Shown: in pieces, positions 7,656-15,955 of the stretch | Position numbering within the stretch: position 1 is the first letter of the stretch | How the letters are laid out: every line of letters begins with the position of its first letter | Assembly (NCBI RefSeq): GCF_031846345.1 | Contig: NZ_JAVRHX010000001.1 | Span: 1,178,001-1,242,000 of the forward strand | Source of the DNA: Glaciecola petra | GTDB lineage: Bacteria > Pseudomonadota > Gammaproteobacteria > Enterobacterales > Alteromonadaceae | DNA length: 64,000 nt | Direction of reading: 5' to 3' | Translations under genes and position numbers: made by a program | Notes under the pieces: generated by a model | What the model was told of the DNA's origin: nothing | Seen by the model: only the letters and a program-made list of their open reading frames with translations | The model's database searches: none

Positions 7656-9020
7656 TTGAGTAAACATTTCGCATGGTTTGGCCCGTTATTAGCGTTAATT
7701 TGCTTTTTCACTTTAGACAGCTTTGATGTCTCGTACAAAGTTGCAATTACCGCCGCCATTGCCTTACTAACAGTCATTTGGTGGGTGACAGAGCCCGTCC
7801 CAATAGCGATTACTTCCCTTGTGCCCTTTGTATTATTGCCTCTTTTTAATGTACTTGACCATAAATCGGTGTCTGCCGCATTAGGTAGCCATGTTATTTT
7901 ATTACTAATGGGTGCATTCATGCTCTCAAAAGCACTTGAAAGATCGGGAGTACATAAACGCTTAGCCATTTTAATGGTCAGGGCAATAGGTGTATCAAGT
8001 AAACGCCGCTTAGTCTTTGCCTTTATGGTTTGTACAGCCGCGTTAAGTATGTGGATATCTAACACAGCAACAATCTTAGTGGTTTTGCCAATAGCGCTGG
8101 CAATTTTAGATAAAATTAACGATAAAAAGTTGCAAATAGCACTTATTTTGGGCATTGCATATTCTGCTAGCGTGGGTGGTTTAGGTACGCTAATTGGAAC
8201 ACCTCCCAACGTTATATTTGCTGGTATTTACGAAGCGCAAACCGGCAGTGAATATAGTTTTGTTAAATGGATGTCTATTGGTATACCGGTGGTTATTGTT
8301 GCCATTCCAATTATGGCGCTTTGGTTAACGCGTTCATTAAAAGGGCCTTTGCATGTCGAATTACCCAACTTAGGTGAATGGCAAATTCAAGAAAAGCGAA
8401 CGCTTATATTATTTGGCCTGGCCGTTTTGGCCTGGATAACTCGTAACGCACCTTTTGGTGGGTGGAGTGATTTACTGGGAGTAGAAGTTTCTGGCGATAG
8501 CACAGTTGCATTGTTTTTTGTTGTTGTTATGTTTTTAACGCCCGACGGAAGAGGGCAAAAAGTGCTTGATTTGAAATCGGCAATGTCAATTCCATGGGAA
8601 ATGTTATTGCTATTTGCTGGGGGTATTGCCTTAGCCAAAGGATTTACAGCATCGGGATTGAGTGAAATAATCGGTCAATCGCTCTCCTCACTCGCTGATA
8701 TGCCTGTGCTGATTACCATACTGTTATTGTGTCTTTTAGTGACTTATTTAACGGAAATTATTAGTAACACCGCCGCAGCGACACTTCTAATGCCTATTTT
8801 GTATTTGGTAGCCGTTAATCAAGGCGTATCGCCAGAAGTATTAATGATACCTGCAGCTATGGCTGCTAGTTGCGCCTTTATGTTACCGGTAGCCACTGCA
8901 CCTAATGCTATTGCTTATGGAACGGGAAAATTTGAAATACAAGATATGGTAAAAGAGGGCGCAGTATTGAGTTTTGCAGTGTCTTGTTTAATAGGATTGC
9001 TTGTATATGTGCTCATTTAA
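7656..9020 (+). CDS. SLC13/DASS family sodium-coupled anion (dicarboxylate) transporter
   Basis: The 454-residue protein is hydrophobic throughout, with roughly 11-12 membrane segments. It has DASS-family blocks: VIWWVTEPVPIAITSL near 40, SNTATILVVLPIALAI near 130, GTLIGTPPNVIFAG near 180, and near the end LTEIISNTAAATLLMPI and LPVATAPNAIAYGTG. These transporters import succinate, malate, citrate or sulfate with sodium; the substrate cannot be read from sequence. Translation appears to start at TTG 7656, with AGAGG about nine bases upstream. It is divergent from the SatD-like operon and shares the palindrome region with it. Confidence 0.88.
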   Translation: MSKHFAWFGPLLALICFFTLDSFDVSYKVAITAAIALLTVIWWVTEPVPIAITSLVPFVLLPLFNVLDHKSVSAALGSHVILLLMGAFMLSKALERSGVHKRLAILMVRAIGVSSKRRLVFAFMVCTAALSMWISNTATILVVLPIALAILDKINDKKLQIALILGIAYSASVGGLGTLIGTPPNVIFAGIYEAQTGSEYSFVKWMSIGIPVVIVAIPIMALWLTRSLKGPLHVELPNLGEWQIQEKRTLILFGLAVLAWITRNAPFGGWSDLLGVEVSGDSTVALFFVVVMFLTPDGRGQKVLDLKSAMSIPWEMLLLFAGGIALAKGFTASGLSEIIGQSLSSLADMPVLITILLLCLLVTYLTEIISNTAAATLLMPILYLVAVNQGVSPEVLMIPAAMAASCAFMLPVATAPNAIAYGTGKFEIQDMVKEGAVLSFAVSCLIGLLVYVLI

Positions 9021-9069
9021 ATTTAACACTAAGTGAGTTTGGAAAAATCAAAAATGATAAAAGTGGTAT

Positions 9070-9516
9070 ATGAACATTATAGTAGATGCCGACGCGTGCC
9101 CTAGCGTTATCAAAGAAATCTTATTTAAAGCGGCAACGCGCACTCAAATTAATACGCTGTTAGTGGCTAACCATTACATGAAAGTAGCGCCTTCTCCTTT
9201 TATTACATTTTTACAAGTGAATGCAGGTTTTGATGTTGCTGACGATGAAATTCTTAAGCGCTGTGAAAAAGGGGATCTAGTTATTACATCAGATATTCCT
9301 TTGGCCGCTGATATCATTGCAAAAGAGGGGATGGCCTTATCGCCGCGAGGAGAATTATTTGATAAACAAAATATCCGCTCGCGCTTAAATACAAGAGATT
9401 TTATGGATACAATGCGCGCCAGCGGCGTCAATACAGGCGGGCCACCGCCTATGTCACAACGAGAACGCAAAGAGTTTGCCGGCCACCTGGACAGAATATT
9501 AGCCAGCAATAAATAA
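9070..9516 (+). CDS. YaiI/YqxD family protein (DUF188)
   Basis: This 148-residue protein shows the DUF188 pattern: MNIIVDADACPSVIKEILF at the start, GDLVITSDIPLAADII near 77, and NTGGPPPMSQRERKEFAG near 120. It is a PIN-like fold of unknown biochemical role found widely in bacteria. The length is normal for the family. It follows the transporter by 49 bases on the same strand and could be co-transcribed with it; the next gene converges from the other side. Confidence 0.9.
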   Translation: MNIIVDADACPSVIKEILFKAATRTQINTLLVANHYMKVAPSPFITFLQVNAGFDVADDEILKRCEKGDLVITSDIPLAADIIAKEGMALSPRGELFDKQNIRSRLNTRDFMDTMRASGVNTGGPPPMSQRERKEFAGHLDRILASNK

Positions 9517-9533
9517 GGGCAGATAAAAAGCGT

Positions 9534-10409
9534 TTAAGGCCCCTCGGTTTTGTTCAATAAACTGATTAAGCTAGAAGTATCAAAACGATTTCCACCATTG
9601 TTTTGTACCTGCGCATAAAATTGATCAACAATAGCGGTTATAGGAAGGGTGCTTTTATTTCGCTTCGCTTCAGTAAGGACAATATCTAGGTCCTTTCTCA
9701 TCCAGTCGACAGCAAACCCAAAATCAAACTCATTTTTTACCATAGTCGACCATCTATTTTCCATTTGCCAACTCTGCGCGGCGCCTTTACTTATGACTTC
9801 AATAACTTTTTCTACAGGCAGTTTGGCCTGTGTGGCAAAATGAAGTGCTTCTGACAGCCCTTGAACCACTCCTGCAATACAGATTTGATTAACCATTTTA
9901 GTTAATTGTCCGCTACCTACATCACCCATTAATGCATGTTTTTGACTGTAGCAATCGAGTATTGGCGCTATTTTTTGATAAGTTTCTTGGCTCCCGCCCA
10001 GCATTACCGTTAACTTACCGTTTTCCGCCCCAGCTTGACCTCCTGACACAGGTGCGTCCATAAACCCACAATTTTTATCATGGCAAGCATCTGCTAATTC
10101 TCGAGCAAGTTGTGCAGAAGTTGTTGTATGGTCAACTAATATTGCCCCGGCTTTCATTGATGCTAAAACGCCCGAATCTGAATAAACAACCGACCTGACA
10201 TCTTCGTCATTACCTACACACAGCAACACTATATCTGCATCTTTAGCAGCTTTGGCTGGACTTGGCTCGACATTACCGTTGTATGCCTTATGCCATAATT
10301 CTGATTTGGTTTTTGTTCTATTATAAACCGTTGTTGAATACCCTTTATTACTGAGATGCCCAGCCATTGGAAATCCCATCGCGCCTAAACCAATAAAAGC
10401 TAGTTTCAT
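9534..10409 (-). CDS. NAD(P)-dependent beta-hydroxyacid dehydrogenase (3-hydroxyisobutyrate dehydrogenase / tartronate semialdehyde reductase family)
   Basis: The 291-residue protein opens with the Rossmann signature LAFIGLGAMGFPMAGHL and carries the catalytic block DAPVSGGQAGAENGKLTVML near 115-135 and the active-site lysine in GSGQLTKMVNQI near 165-175. Family members oxidise 3-hydroxyisobutyrate (valine catabolism), reduce tartronate semialdehyde, or reduce succinic semialdehyde or glyoxylate; sequence reading does not separate these. It is monocistronic here, with no valine-catabolism or glyoxylate genes nearby, so the substrate stays open. Confidence 0.88.
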   Translation of the reverse strand: MKLAFIGLGAMGFPMAGHLSNKGYSTTVYNRTKTKSELWHKAYNGNVEPSPAKAAKDADIVLLCVGNDEDVRSVVYSDSGVLASMKAGAILVDHTTTSAQLARELADACHDKNCGFMDAPVSGGQAGAENGKLTVMLGGSQETYQKIAPILDCYSQKHALMGDVGSGQLTKMVNQICIAGVVQGLSEALHFATQAKLPVEKVIEVISKGAAQSWQMENRWSTMVKNEFDFGFAVDWMRKDLDIVLTEAKRNKSTLPITAIVDQFYAQVQNNGGNRFDTSSLISLLNKTEGP

Positions 10410-10479
10410 TTACAATCCTAATAATATAAAAGAGAGTTTAATCATTTGCTAAACTTGATTTAAAAGCAAGTTGGAAATG

Positions 10480-11256
10480 CTATTTATTATTTGTTTCAGG
10501 CTTAGCTATCACACCTTTATTCTTATGTTTATCAATAAATTGCTGAAAATTACTATTATCTAAGCATCCAAAATTACCGCCAGTAAACGTCGCGATAATG
10601 GCAAGTGACTTTTTAGCGGTGTCTTGACAATCTACTAATGTAGGAGCAATTTCATCCGGTATTTCCCATGTGTCTTTACTTGTAATCGTATTTATTGTTG
10701 GGCTTGTTTTGGCATCCTGAAAAGCCTTTGCACTTTGTTGACCTAGTTTTTTAGCTTCATCGTTAACATATTGTTGCAATAGGGCCTTGGTAATACTTTT
10801 TCGGATACTGTTGGTTTGACTTTTATCGGTTTTACTAAAGTCCGCCGGGTCATTATTTAGGTTTGAGACTGGGTTGTCGATTGTTTCGTTAATAGGGGGT
10901 TGCAGACCAATTTCCACTTGTTCATTGGAATCTATAGCAGAGTCACTTGTCTCAATTTCAATTTTGTCTTCTTGCTCTCCCTTATTAGATAATTCGGTTT
11001 TATCAATAGACTTTGTTGTTTTTGATTTTATTTTTACCAAATAAGTTTGAATTGAAGGCTGAATATTTTCTATTTTTTTTGGAGAAGGAATAAAATAAAT
11101 CGCAAGTATGAACAAAAAAACATGAATCACTAATGAAATAATCCAATAGTGCATATTGTTTTTATTTTTGGATTGAGTAAGTAACAAATCTTCAGACAAT
11201 AAAGCCTTTAGTGGAAATGGCAATTGCTCAATTGATTGAAGTTTTTCAGCTTTCAA
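10480..11256 (-). CDS. Membrane-anchored periplasmic protein of unknown function (TonB-like architecture)
   Basis: I do not recognise this 258-residue protein. After about 35 residues there is a single hydrophobic helix (MHYWIISLVIHVFLFILAIY), followed by a polar, low-complexity linker rich in Lys, Glu, Ser and Thr (about 65-155), then a small C-terminal domain with two cysteines (CQDTAKKS and GCLDNSNF) that could form a disulfide. This one-helix-plus-linker layout resembles TonB/TolA-type or septum proteins, but no TonB C-terminal motif is visible. The frame starts with TTG at 11256 without a clear ribosome binding site; the first ATG is at 11154, directly before the helix, so the true start is uncertain. 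Confidence 0.6.
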   Translation of the reverse strand: MKAEKLQSIEQLPFPLKALLSEDLLLTQSKNKNNMHYWIISLVIHVFLFILAIYFIPSPKKIENIQPSIQTYLVKIKSKTTKSIDKTELSNKGEQEDKIEIETSDSAIDSNEQVEIGLQPPINETIDNPVSNLNNDPADFSKTDKSQTNSIRKSITKALLQQYVNDEAKKLGQQSAKAFQDAKTSPTINTITSKDTWEIPDEIAPTLVDCQDTAKKSLAIIATFTGGNFGCLDNSNFQQFIDKHKNKGVIAKPETNNK

Positions 11257-11489
11257 TATTCACAAACTTTTTATTTTAGATATTAAACAGACTAACAAAT
11301 CAAAAATTGGTTCTAAACTTTTTGAATCGCAAACATTCAATATAATATTCTGCAATATACTCATGTTATTTTTTCTTCTTGAATTCTACTTATGAATTAT
11401 TAGCAAGGTGATTTCAATAAGAGTTTAATAACGAATCAATCTTCAAACCTAAAAGATAAACTCAAGCCATTGATAACATTAGCCTTATA

Positions 11490-11498
11490 TTATCCACA
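11490..11498 (+). promoter_or_regulatory. DnaA box (TTATCCACA)
   Basis: A perfect match to the strong DnaA box consensus TTATCCACA, directly before an AT-rich run. It is the first of three boxes in 72 bases, all in the same orientation. Confidence 0.65.
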
Positions 11499-11541
11499 TA
11501 TTATTATATTACGTATAATGTATATTATGTTAAATAATCTA

Positions 11542-11550
11542 TTATTCACA
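11542..11550 (+). promoter_or_regulatory. DnaA box (TTATTCACA)
   Basis: Matches the relaxed consensus TTATNCACA. It lies two bases before the next perfect box, giving a tightly paired arrangement. Confidence 0.5.
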
Positions 11551-11552
11551 GT

Positions 11553-11561
11553 TTATCCACA
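11553..11561 (+). promoter_or_regulatory. DnaA box (TTATCCACA)
   Basis: A second perfect DnaA box in the same orientation, 132 bases upstream of the DUF2339 start codon. With the neighbouring boxes it makes a small cluster that could bind DnaA cooperatively. Confidence 0.65.
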
Positions 11562-11693
11562 TTGCTGTAGTCCTGTTTGTCATCCCCTCTTTAATAATGA
11601 ACATATTTTTTAATTTTATGTTCGCGTTAAATTATGTTGTTAGCGGTTTTCGTTGTAAGCTTTTGTTTAGAATGTAATCTAAGGTAGTTATAA

Positions 11694-14417
11694 ATGAATG
11701 GATTGGTTTTTCTCGGTATCGTGGTCGTATTAGCAATTCTTATTGGTGCTATCCTTAGTATTATTAATACAAGCCAAATTAGACGCTTGAAAAGTGACTT
11801 AACTCAAGCAAACAAAATAAACGAAATACAAAAAAAACAAATTTTAAGACTGAAAGACATGTTTGATCGGTTAAAAGAGGATGTTGAGGCGCATATAACA
11901 ACTTTTAGAATTGATCCCGATGACACAAAAGAGACCGCCAAGGACCCCGATGAGGAAAACGTTACGGTCGATGAAACGAAAAATTCCTCTGAGCAGAATG
12001 TTACAAACGATGAATCAGATATCCCTATGGTCACAAAGCATACATCTAGTGACCTTCAACCTAAACACCAGCTAAATAAGAGTAAAGCTTCAAAAAAATC
12101 AAGACGTTTTAATTTTGAAACATTCTTAATGGGAAATGGTCTTATTTGGATAGGCGCTACAGTATTAGCATTAGGTGGTATCTTTTTAGCTAAATATAGC
12201 ATCGAAGCTGGTTTATTTCCGCCTATGTTAAGAATTATCATAGGCGCATTGTTTGGTATTACGTTAATAATAGCGGCAGAATATTTATTTCAAAATCCTA
12301 ATAAATTTAAAATACATTCACCCTTGATTCCAGCTGCATTAGCCAGTGGCGGCGTCATTACTTGCTTCTCAATAACATTAGTAGCATTCGATTTTTATAG
12401 TTATTTAAGTCCTAATTTTGCGTTCGTTATATTAGCGGGCATATCAATTGTAGCGTCAATCTTATCTATTCGTTACGGGCCAGTACTTGCTGGTATCGGT
12501 GTTATTGGTTCTTATGCAGTTCCTGCACTGGTGAGCACGGGGTCTAATAATATAAGTGCCCTACTTCTTTATGTAAGTTTTGTTAGCTTGGCTGCTTTAT
12601 TAGTTTATCAAAAAGTAAAAGTCGCTTGGGTATGGTGGCTCTGTTTAGCAGGCCATTTAGCTTGGTTTGGAATTTCTTTATTGATATTGTTAGACAAAGG
12701 AACAGTAAGCACAGCGGAACTAAGCATTGTTACTGTTTTTGTTATGCTAACGGCTTATTTGTTTGTGGTCGCACCTATATGTGGCTGGACCTTAAAAGAG
12801 ACACGTTTTGACCCTTTAACGCTGAAAGATTTACTGCTTCCTCGTAAAGAGCAATTAGGTATTTTTGTGCCAATTTTCGCGTTAATTGCTTTCTTTATCC
12901 TAGATCGCTACCAATCAGAAATATTGATACTCAGTCTGGTGTTGATGTTGTTTCTGGCGATTATACCAATTAGACATAGTGCTTTTGATTCCTGGCCATT
13001 TATCGCATTGTTTATCTGTCTCGTCACATTCTTATTAATGCCAGCTAATTATGACTACAGTGATAATTTATTCCCGTTTGCGGGGCCCTATTTGTTTGCT
13101 CAAGGTGCAAGTTTAGGGTTTATTCTTTACGCATCTTGCATGATAAAAATATTCCCTGCACGGCCAAGTTATTTATTGTTGTTGGTGTGCGCTCCACTTT
13201 CTATTATGGCGATTAGCTATGCTATTTCGGCGCCCGATGCAGCAAAGTTTCTTTATCCTCTGTATGCAGCTGAGCTTGGCTTATTCGCAATAGGCTTCAC
13301 TGTATGGGCTTTAAAGACAAACAACACGCTGCATCAAATGACATTTTTGTTGTTTGCGAATGGTGCTTTAAGTCTTATTATGACAATGTTACTTAGTGCA
13401 GGGACACTCACTTTAGCTTTGGCGATTCAAATATCTTTAATGGCGTGGTTAAGCAGTCGATATAAGATCACCTTGCCAAATTGGATTTATAAGATTGCTT
13501 TAGCTTTTGTATTGGCTCGTTTAAGTTTTGCACCTTGGGCTGATGCCTATAAAGATGAAACTATACTCAACATACATTGGACAATAGTTATATATCCCCT
13601 GGTATGTGGATTAATGTGGCTCGCACGCAAATATACCTTTGATACTCAATTAAAAGCTTGGTTTTCTGGTGCTATAGTTCACACTGTCGCATTACTAGTA
13701 ACTACCGAAACAAGTTATTTGTTAACAGGTGACTATCCTAATTTCGATAATCTAAGTTATTCTGAGAGTGTTTTACTCGGTATGAATTGGTTGATTTTAT
13801 CGATTGTCTACTTTTGGCGAAAACAATTTTCTAGCCACCCCAAATTATATGCACTGTTTGCCGCAGCTTTATTAATTGGCTTTAGCTTTATGCAAATTGA
13901 TGTATCTTTCTTTAACAATCCATTTATTAGCAAGCAAACCACAGGTAGTCATTTTTTAATAAATTGGTTAATGCCCCAGTGGCTTATACCTGCCCTACTA
14001 CTCATGTTTACGTTAAAAAATAGGCTAACTTTCAATAGATTACGAGTACCTATATTAATAACAGTTCCGATATTTTTAATTCTATATGTAAACGGCTTTA
14101 TTCGTAGCGTTTATAATGAAGTGTTAGCGTTTGGACACAGTGTTATGTCACAGGCAGAACTCTATACCTATTCAATTGTTTGGCTGTTTATCGCTATCAT
14201 TTCTATAGTACTAGCTCAGAAACTTAAGCACGAACAAGTTAATAAAGCAGGCTTCATTATCCTAGCTCTAGTGGTTTTGAAGGCTTTTATTGTTGATATG
14301 TCAACACTAGAAGGTTTATACAGGGCCGTGTCATTTATTGGTTTAGGTTTATCTATTTTGGGTGTCGCATGGTTATTCCAACGTTTAAAACAACAAACAA
14401 AAGAAATTCATGACTAG
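11694..14417 (+). CDS. DUF2339 family polytopic membrane protein
   Basis: This 907-residue protein has an N-terminal membrane helix (residues 2-25), a coiled-coil-like stretch (about 30-65), an acidic then basic linker to about 140, and then about 20 or more hydrophobic helices up to the C-terminus. This layout, and the block GNGLIWIGATVLALGGIFLA near 148, are typical of DUF2339. The family has no known function; a role in envelope transport or modification has only been guessed. The last 8 bases overlap the start of the flavin monooxygenase gene, so the two are translationally linked. The promoter lies in the AT-rich region with DnaA boxes. Confidence 0.85.
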   Translation: MNGLVFLGIVVVLAILIGAILSIINTSQIRRLKSDLTQANKINEIQKKQILRLKDMFDRLKEDVEAHITTFRIDPDDTKETAKDPDEENVTVDETKNSSEQNVTNDESDIPMVTKHTSSDLQPKHQLNKSKASKKSRRFNFETFLMGNGLIWIGATVLALGGIFLAKYSIEAGLFPPMLRIIIGALFGITLIIAAEYLFQNPNKFKIHSPLIPAALASGGVITCFSITLVAFDFYSYLSPNFAFVILAGISIVASILSIRYGPVLAGIGVIGSYAVPALVSTGSNNISALLLYVSFVSLAALLVYQKVKVAWVWWLCLAGHLAWFGISLLILLDKGTVSTAELSIVTVFVMLTAYLFVVAPICGWTLKETRFDPLTLKDLLLPRKEQLGIFVPIFALIAFFILDRYQSEILILSLVLMLFLAIIPIRHSAFDSWPFIALFICLVTFLLMPANYDYSDNLFPFAGPYLFAQGASLGFILYASCMIKIFPARPSYLLLLVCAPLSIMAISYAISAPDAAKFLYPLYAAELGLFAIGFTVWALKTNNTLHQMTFLLFANGALSLIMTMLLSAGTLTLALAIQISLMAWLSSRYKITLPNWIYKIALAFVLARLSFAPWADAYKDETILNIHWTIVIYPLVCGLMWLARKYTFDTQLKAWFSGAIVHTVALLVTTETSYLLTGDYPNFDNLSYSESVLLGMNWLILSIVYFWRKQFSSHPKLYALFAAALLIGFSFMQIDVSFFNNPFISKQTTGSHFLINWLMPQWLIPALLLMFTLKNRLTFNRLRVPILITVPIFLILYVNGFIRSVYNEVLAFGHSVMSQAELYTYSIVWLFIAIISIVLAQKLKHEQVNKAGFIILALVVLKAFIVDMSTLEGLYRAVSFIGLGLSILGVAWLFQRLKQQTKEIHD

Positions 14418-15870
14418 TGAAAATATCATCGAAGTATTAATTGTAGGCAGCGGCTTTGGAGGGCTAACTGCTGCTATGAACCTTAAAAAAATGGGTATCA
14501 ATGATTTTGTAATACTTGAACGACGTGCATTTTTTGGTGGCACATGGAAGCAAAGTGTTTACCCTGGGGCCGCTGTGGATGTGCCAAGTCCACTTTACAG
14601 TATCGATGGCGAGCCTTTTCCTTGGGAGCATCTATACGCAAAGCAAAAGCAGTTAGCGCAATATACCGAACACATTATTGAAAAGCATAATCTCGCCCCT
14701 AGTATCGAGCTATGTGCTACCGTTATTGAAGCAAAATGGTGCAAAACTCATTGGCAAGTAAAATTAGAGAATGGTAAAGCCTTTAAATCGAAAATAATAA
14801 TAAATGCGACCGGACCTCTGAGTAGTCCAGCAATGCCAAATATACATGGGCTTCAAGACTTGAGGGGGCAGGTTATTCATAGCAATAATTGGCACGACGG
14901 TATTGACCTTAACAATAAACTTGTTGCTATAGTGGGTAGCGGGGCTAGTGCGGTTCAAATCATTCCTAGTATTATAAACAGGGTGAAAAAATTACATGTT
15001 TTTCAAAGAACACCACATTGGGTGCTTTCACGTTTTGATTATCATATACCAAAAAGATTCCGCGCTACATTAGCCCTTAGGCCGATTAATTTCGCTTTAA
15101 GAACGTTAATCTATTGGCTGTTTGAGTTACGCGTAATAGCGTTTAAGTACAGCCCTGCTCTATTGCGCGTATTAGGCGCTATTCCAGCAAAAAAACACTT
15201 ACTAAAGCAAGTGCAAGATGAAAATCTAAGAAAACAACTTACACCAGACTTTACTATTGGTTGTAAACGAATCTTAGTCAGCGATACTTATTACCCTGCT
15301 CTGCAACATCAAAATACTGTCTTGCACACAAAAGATGACTACATTGAATACGCAAGTTATGAGGGTTTACAAACTAAGCAATCGGGTTTGATAGACGCCG
15401 ACCTAATAATATTAGCAACCGGATATAATCCAGAAAAATCGATGGTATCCTACCAAGTAATAGGCGAAAAAGGGAAAACCTTAGGTGCACAGTGGCGCGA
15501 TTATCCAAGAGCATATTTAGGTACTAGCATGCCAAACTTTCCTAACTTTTTTATAGTCACAGGTCCAAATACCGGTATTGGTCATACAAGTGCCCTCTTT
15601 GTCATTGAATCACAAATGAAATACATCATGACCTGTATTAAAAAGTTACATGAAAAATCAGCGTGTTCAATACAGCCTATACCCGAAGCTGAAGAAGGTT
15701 ATACGGCAATGGTGCATAGAGAAATGGAAAAGACGGTCTGGTATAAAGGACGTTGCAATAGCTGGTACAAAAATGAACATGGGAAAGTAATTGCAATGTT
15801 TCCTGGTTTTAGCTTTAGTTTTCGGCGTCTATGTAAAAAGTTCGCTCATCATCATCACATTATAAAATAG
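14410..15870 (+). CDS. Flavin-containing (Baeyer-Villiger-type) monooxygenase
   Basis: This 486-residue enzyme has two dinucleotide-binding motifs, GSGFGG (13-18, FAD) and GSGASA (176-181, NADPH), and between them the Baeyer-Villiger-like fingerprint G-x3-H-x3-W (Gly153, His157, Trp161); the usual first Phe is Leu151 and the last Pro/Asp is His162. The segment FFGGTWKQSVYPGAAVDVPS is also typical of the group. Such enzymes insert oxygen into ketones to give esters or oxidise N/S atoms. The protein ends in a natural run of four histidines. It overlaps DUF2339 by 8 bases and is followed by an alpha/beta hydrolase, which could cleave an ester product. The substrate is unknown. Confidence 0.85.
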   Translation: MTSENIIEVLIVGSGFGGLTAAMNLKKMGINDFVILERRAFFGGTWKQSVYPGAAVDVPSPLYSIDGEPFPWEHLYAKQKQLAQYTEHIIEKHNLAPSIELCATVIEAKWCKTHWQVKLENGKAFKSKIIINATGPLSSPAMPNIHGLQDLRGQVIHSNNWHDGIDLNNKLVAIVGSGASAVQIIPSIINRVKKLHVFQRTPHWVLSRFDYHIPKRFRATLALRPINFALRTLIYWLFELRVIAFKYSPALLRVLGAIPAKKHLLKQVQDENLRKQLTPDFTIGCKRILVSDTYYPALQHQNTVLHTKDDYIEYASYEGLQTKQSGLIDADLIILATGYNPEKSMVSYQVIGEKGKTLGAQWRDYPRAYLGTSMPNFPNFFIVTGPNTGIGHTSALFVIESQMKYIMTCIKKLHEKSACSIQPIPEAEEGYTAMVHREMEKTVWYKGRCNSWYKNEHGKVIAMFPGFSFSFRRLCKKFAHHHHIIK

Positions 15871-15926
15871 TTTTTAGTCACCGAGTTTGGTTTAATAGTG
15901 AGAGCAATCATGTTGATATCATTTTT

Positions 15927-15955
15927 TTGAGGTTTTAATTTGAGGTTTTAATTTG
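15927..15955 (+). repeat. Tandem 13-bp duplication covering the ribosome binding site
   Basis: The unit TTTGAGGTTTTAA occurs twice in direct succession (about 15927-15939 and 15940-15952) and is followed by TTTG. Each copy carries a GAGG Shine-Dalgarno core. The second GAGG (15942-15945) stands seven bases before the TTG start of the hydrolase gene; the first precedes another TTG that is out of frame with it. It looks like a recent small slippage duplication. Confidence 0.7.

Larger units (their letters stand above)
11257..11693. other. 437-bp AT-rich intergenic region with a DnaA-box cluster
   Basis: No gene is visible in this gap between two divergent genes. It is strongly AT-rich, especially 11480-11550, where ATAT/TTAT tracts run together. 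Three DnaA boxes in the same orientation lie at 11490-11561 (listed separately). The remainder must contain the promoters of the DUF2339 gene (start 11694) and of the membrane-anchored protein (start 11256). I see no hairpin with a T-run and no further open frame. Confidence 0.6.

Noticed and set aside
7616..8209. A 197-codon open frame on the minus strand
   Set aside because: It lies entirely antisense to the well-conserved SLC13 transporter gene and has a low-quality composition; it is a shadow frame.
11257..11693. Chromosomal origin of replication (oriC)
   Set aside because: Three DnaA boxes and AT-rich DNA are suggestive, but no origin-flanking genes (dnaA, dnaN, mnmG, mioC, rpmH) are present, so I do not call an origin.
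15840..15870. C-terminal four-histidine run as an engineered tag on the monooxygenase
   Set aside because: It is only four residues, encoded with mixed CAT/CAC codons and followed by native residues; it is natural sequence.
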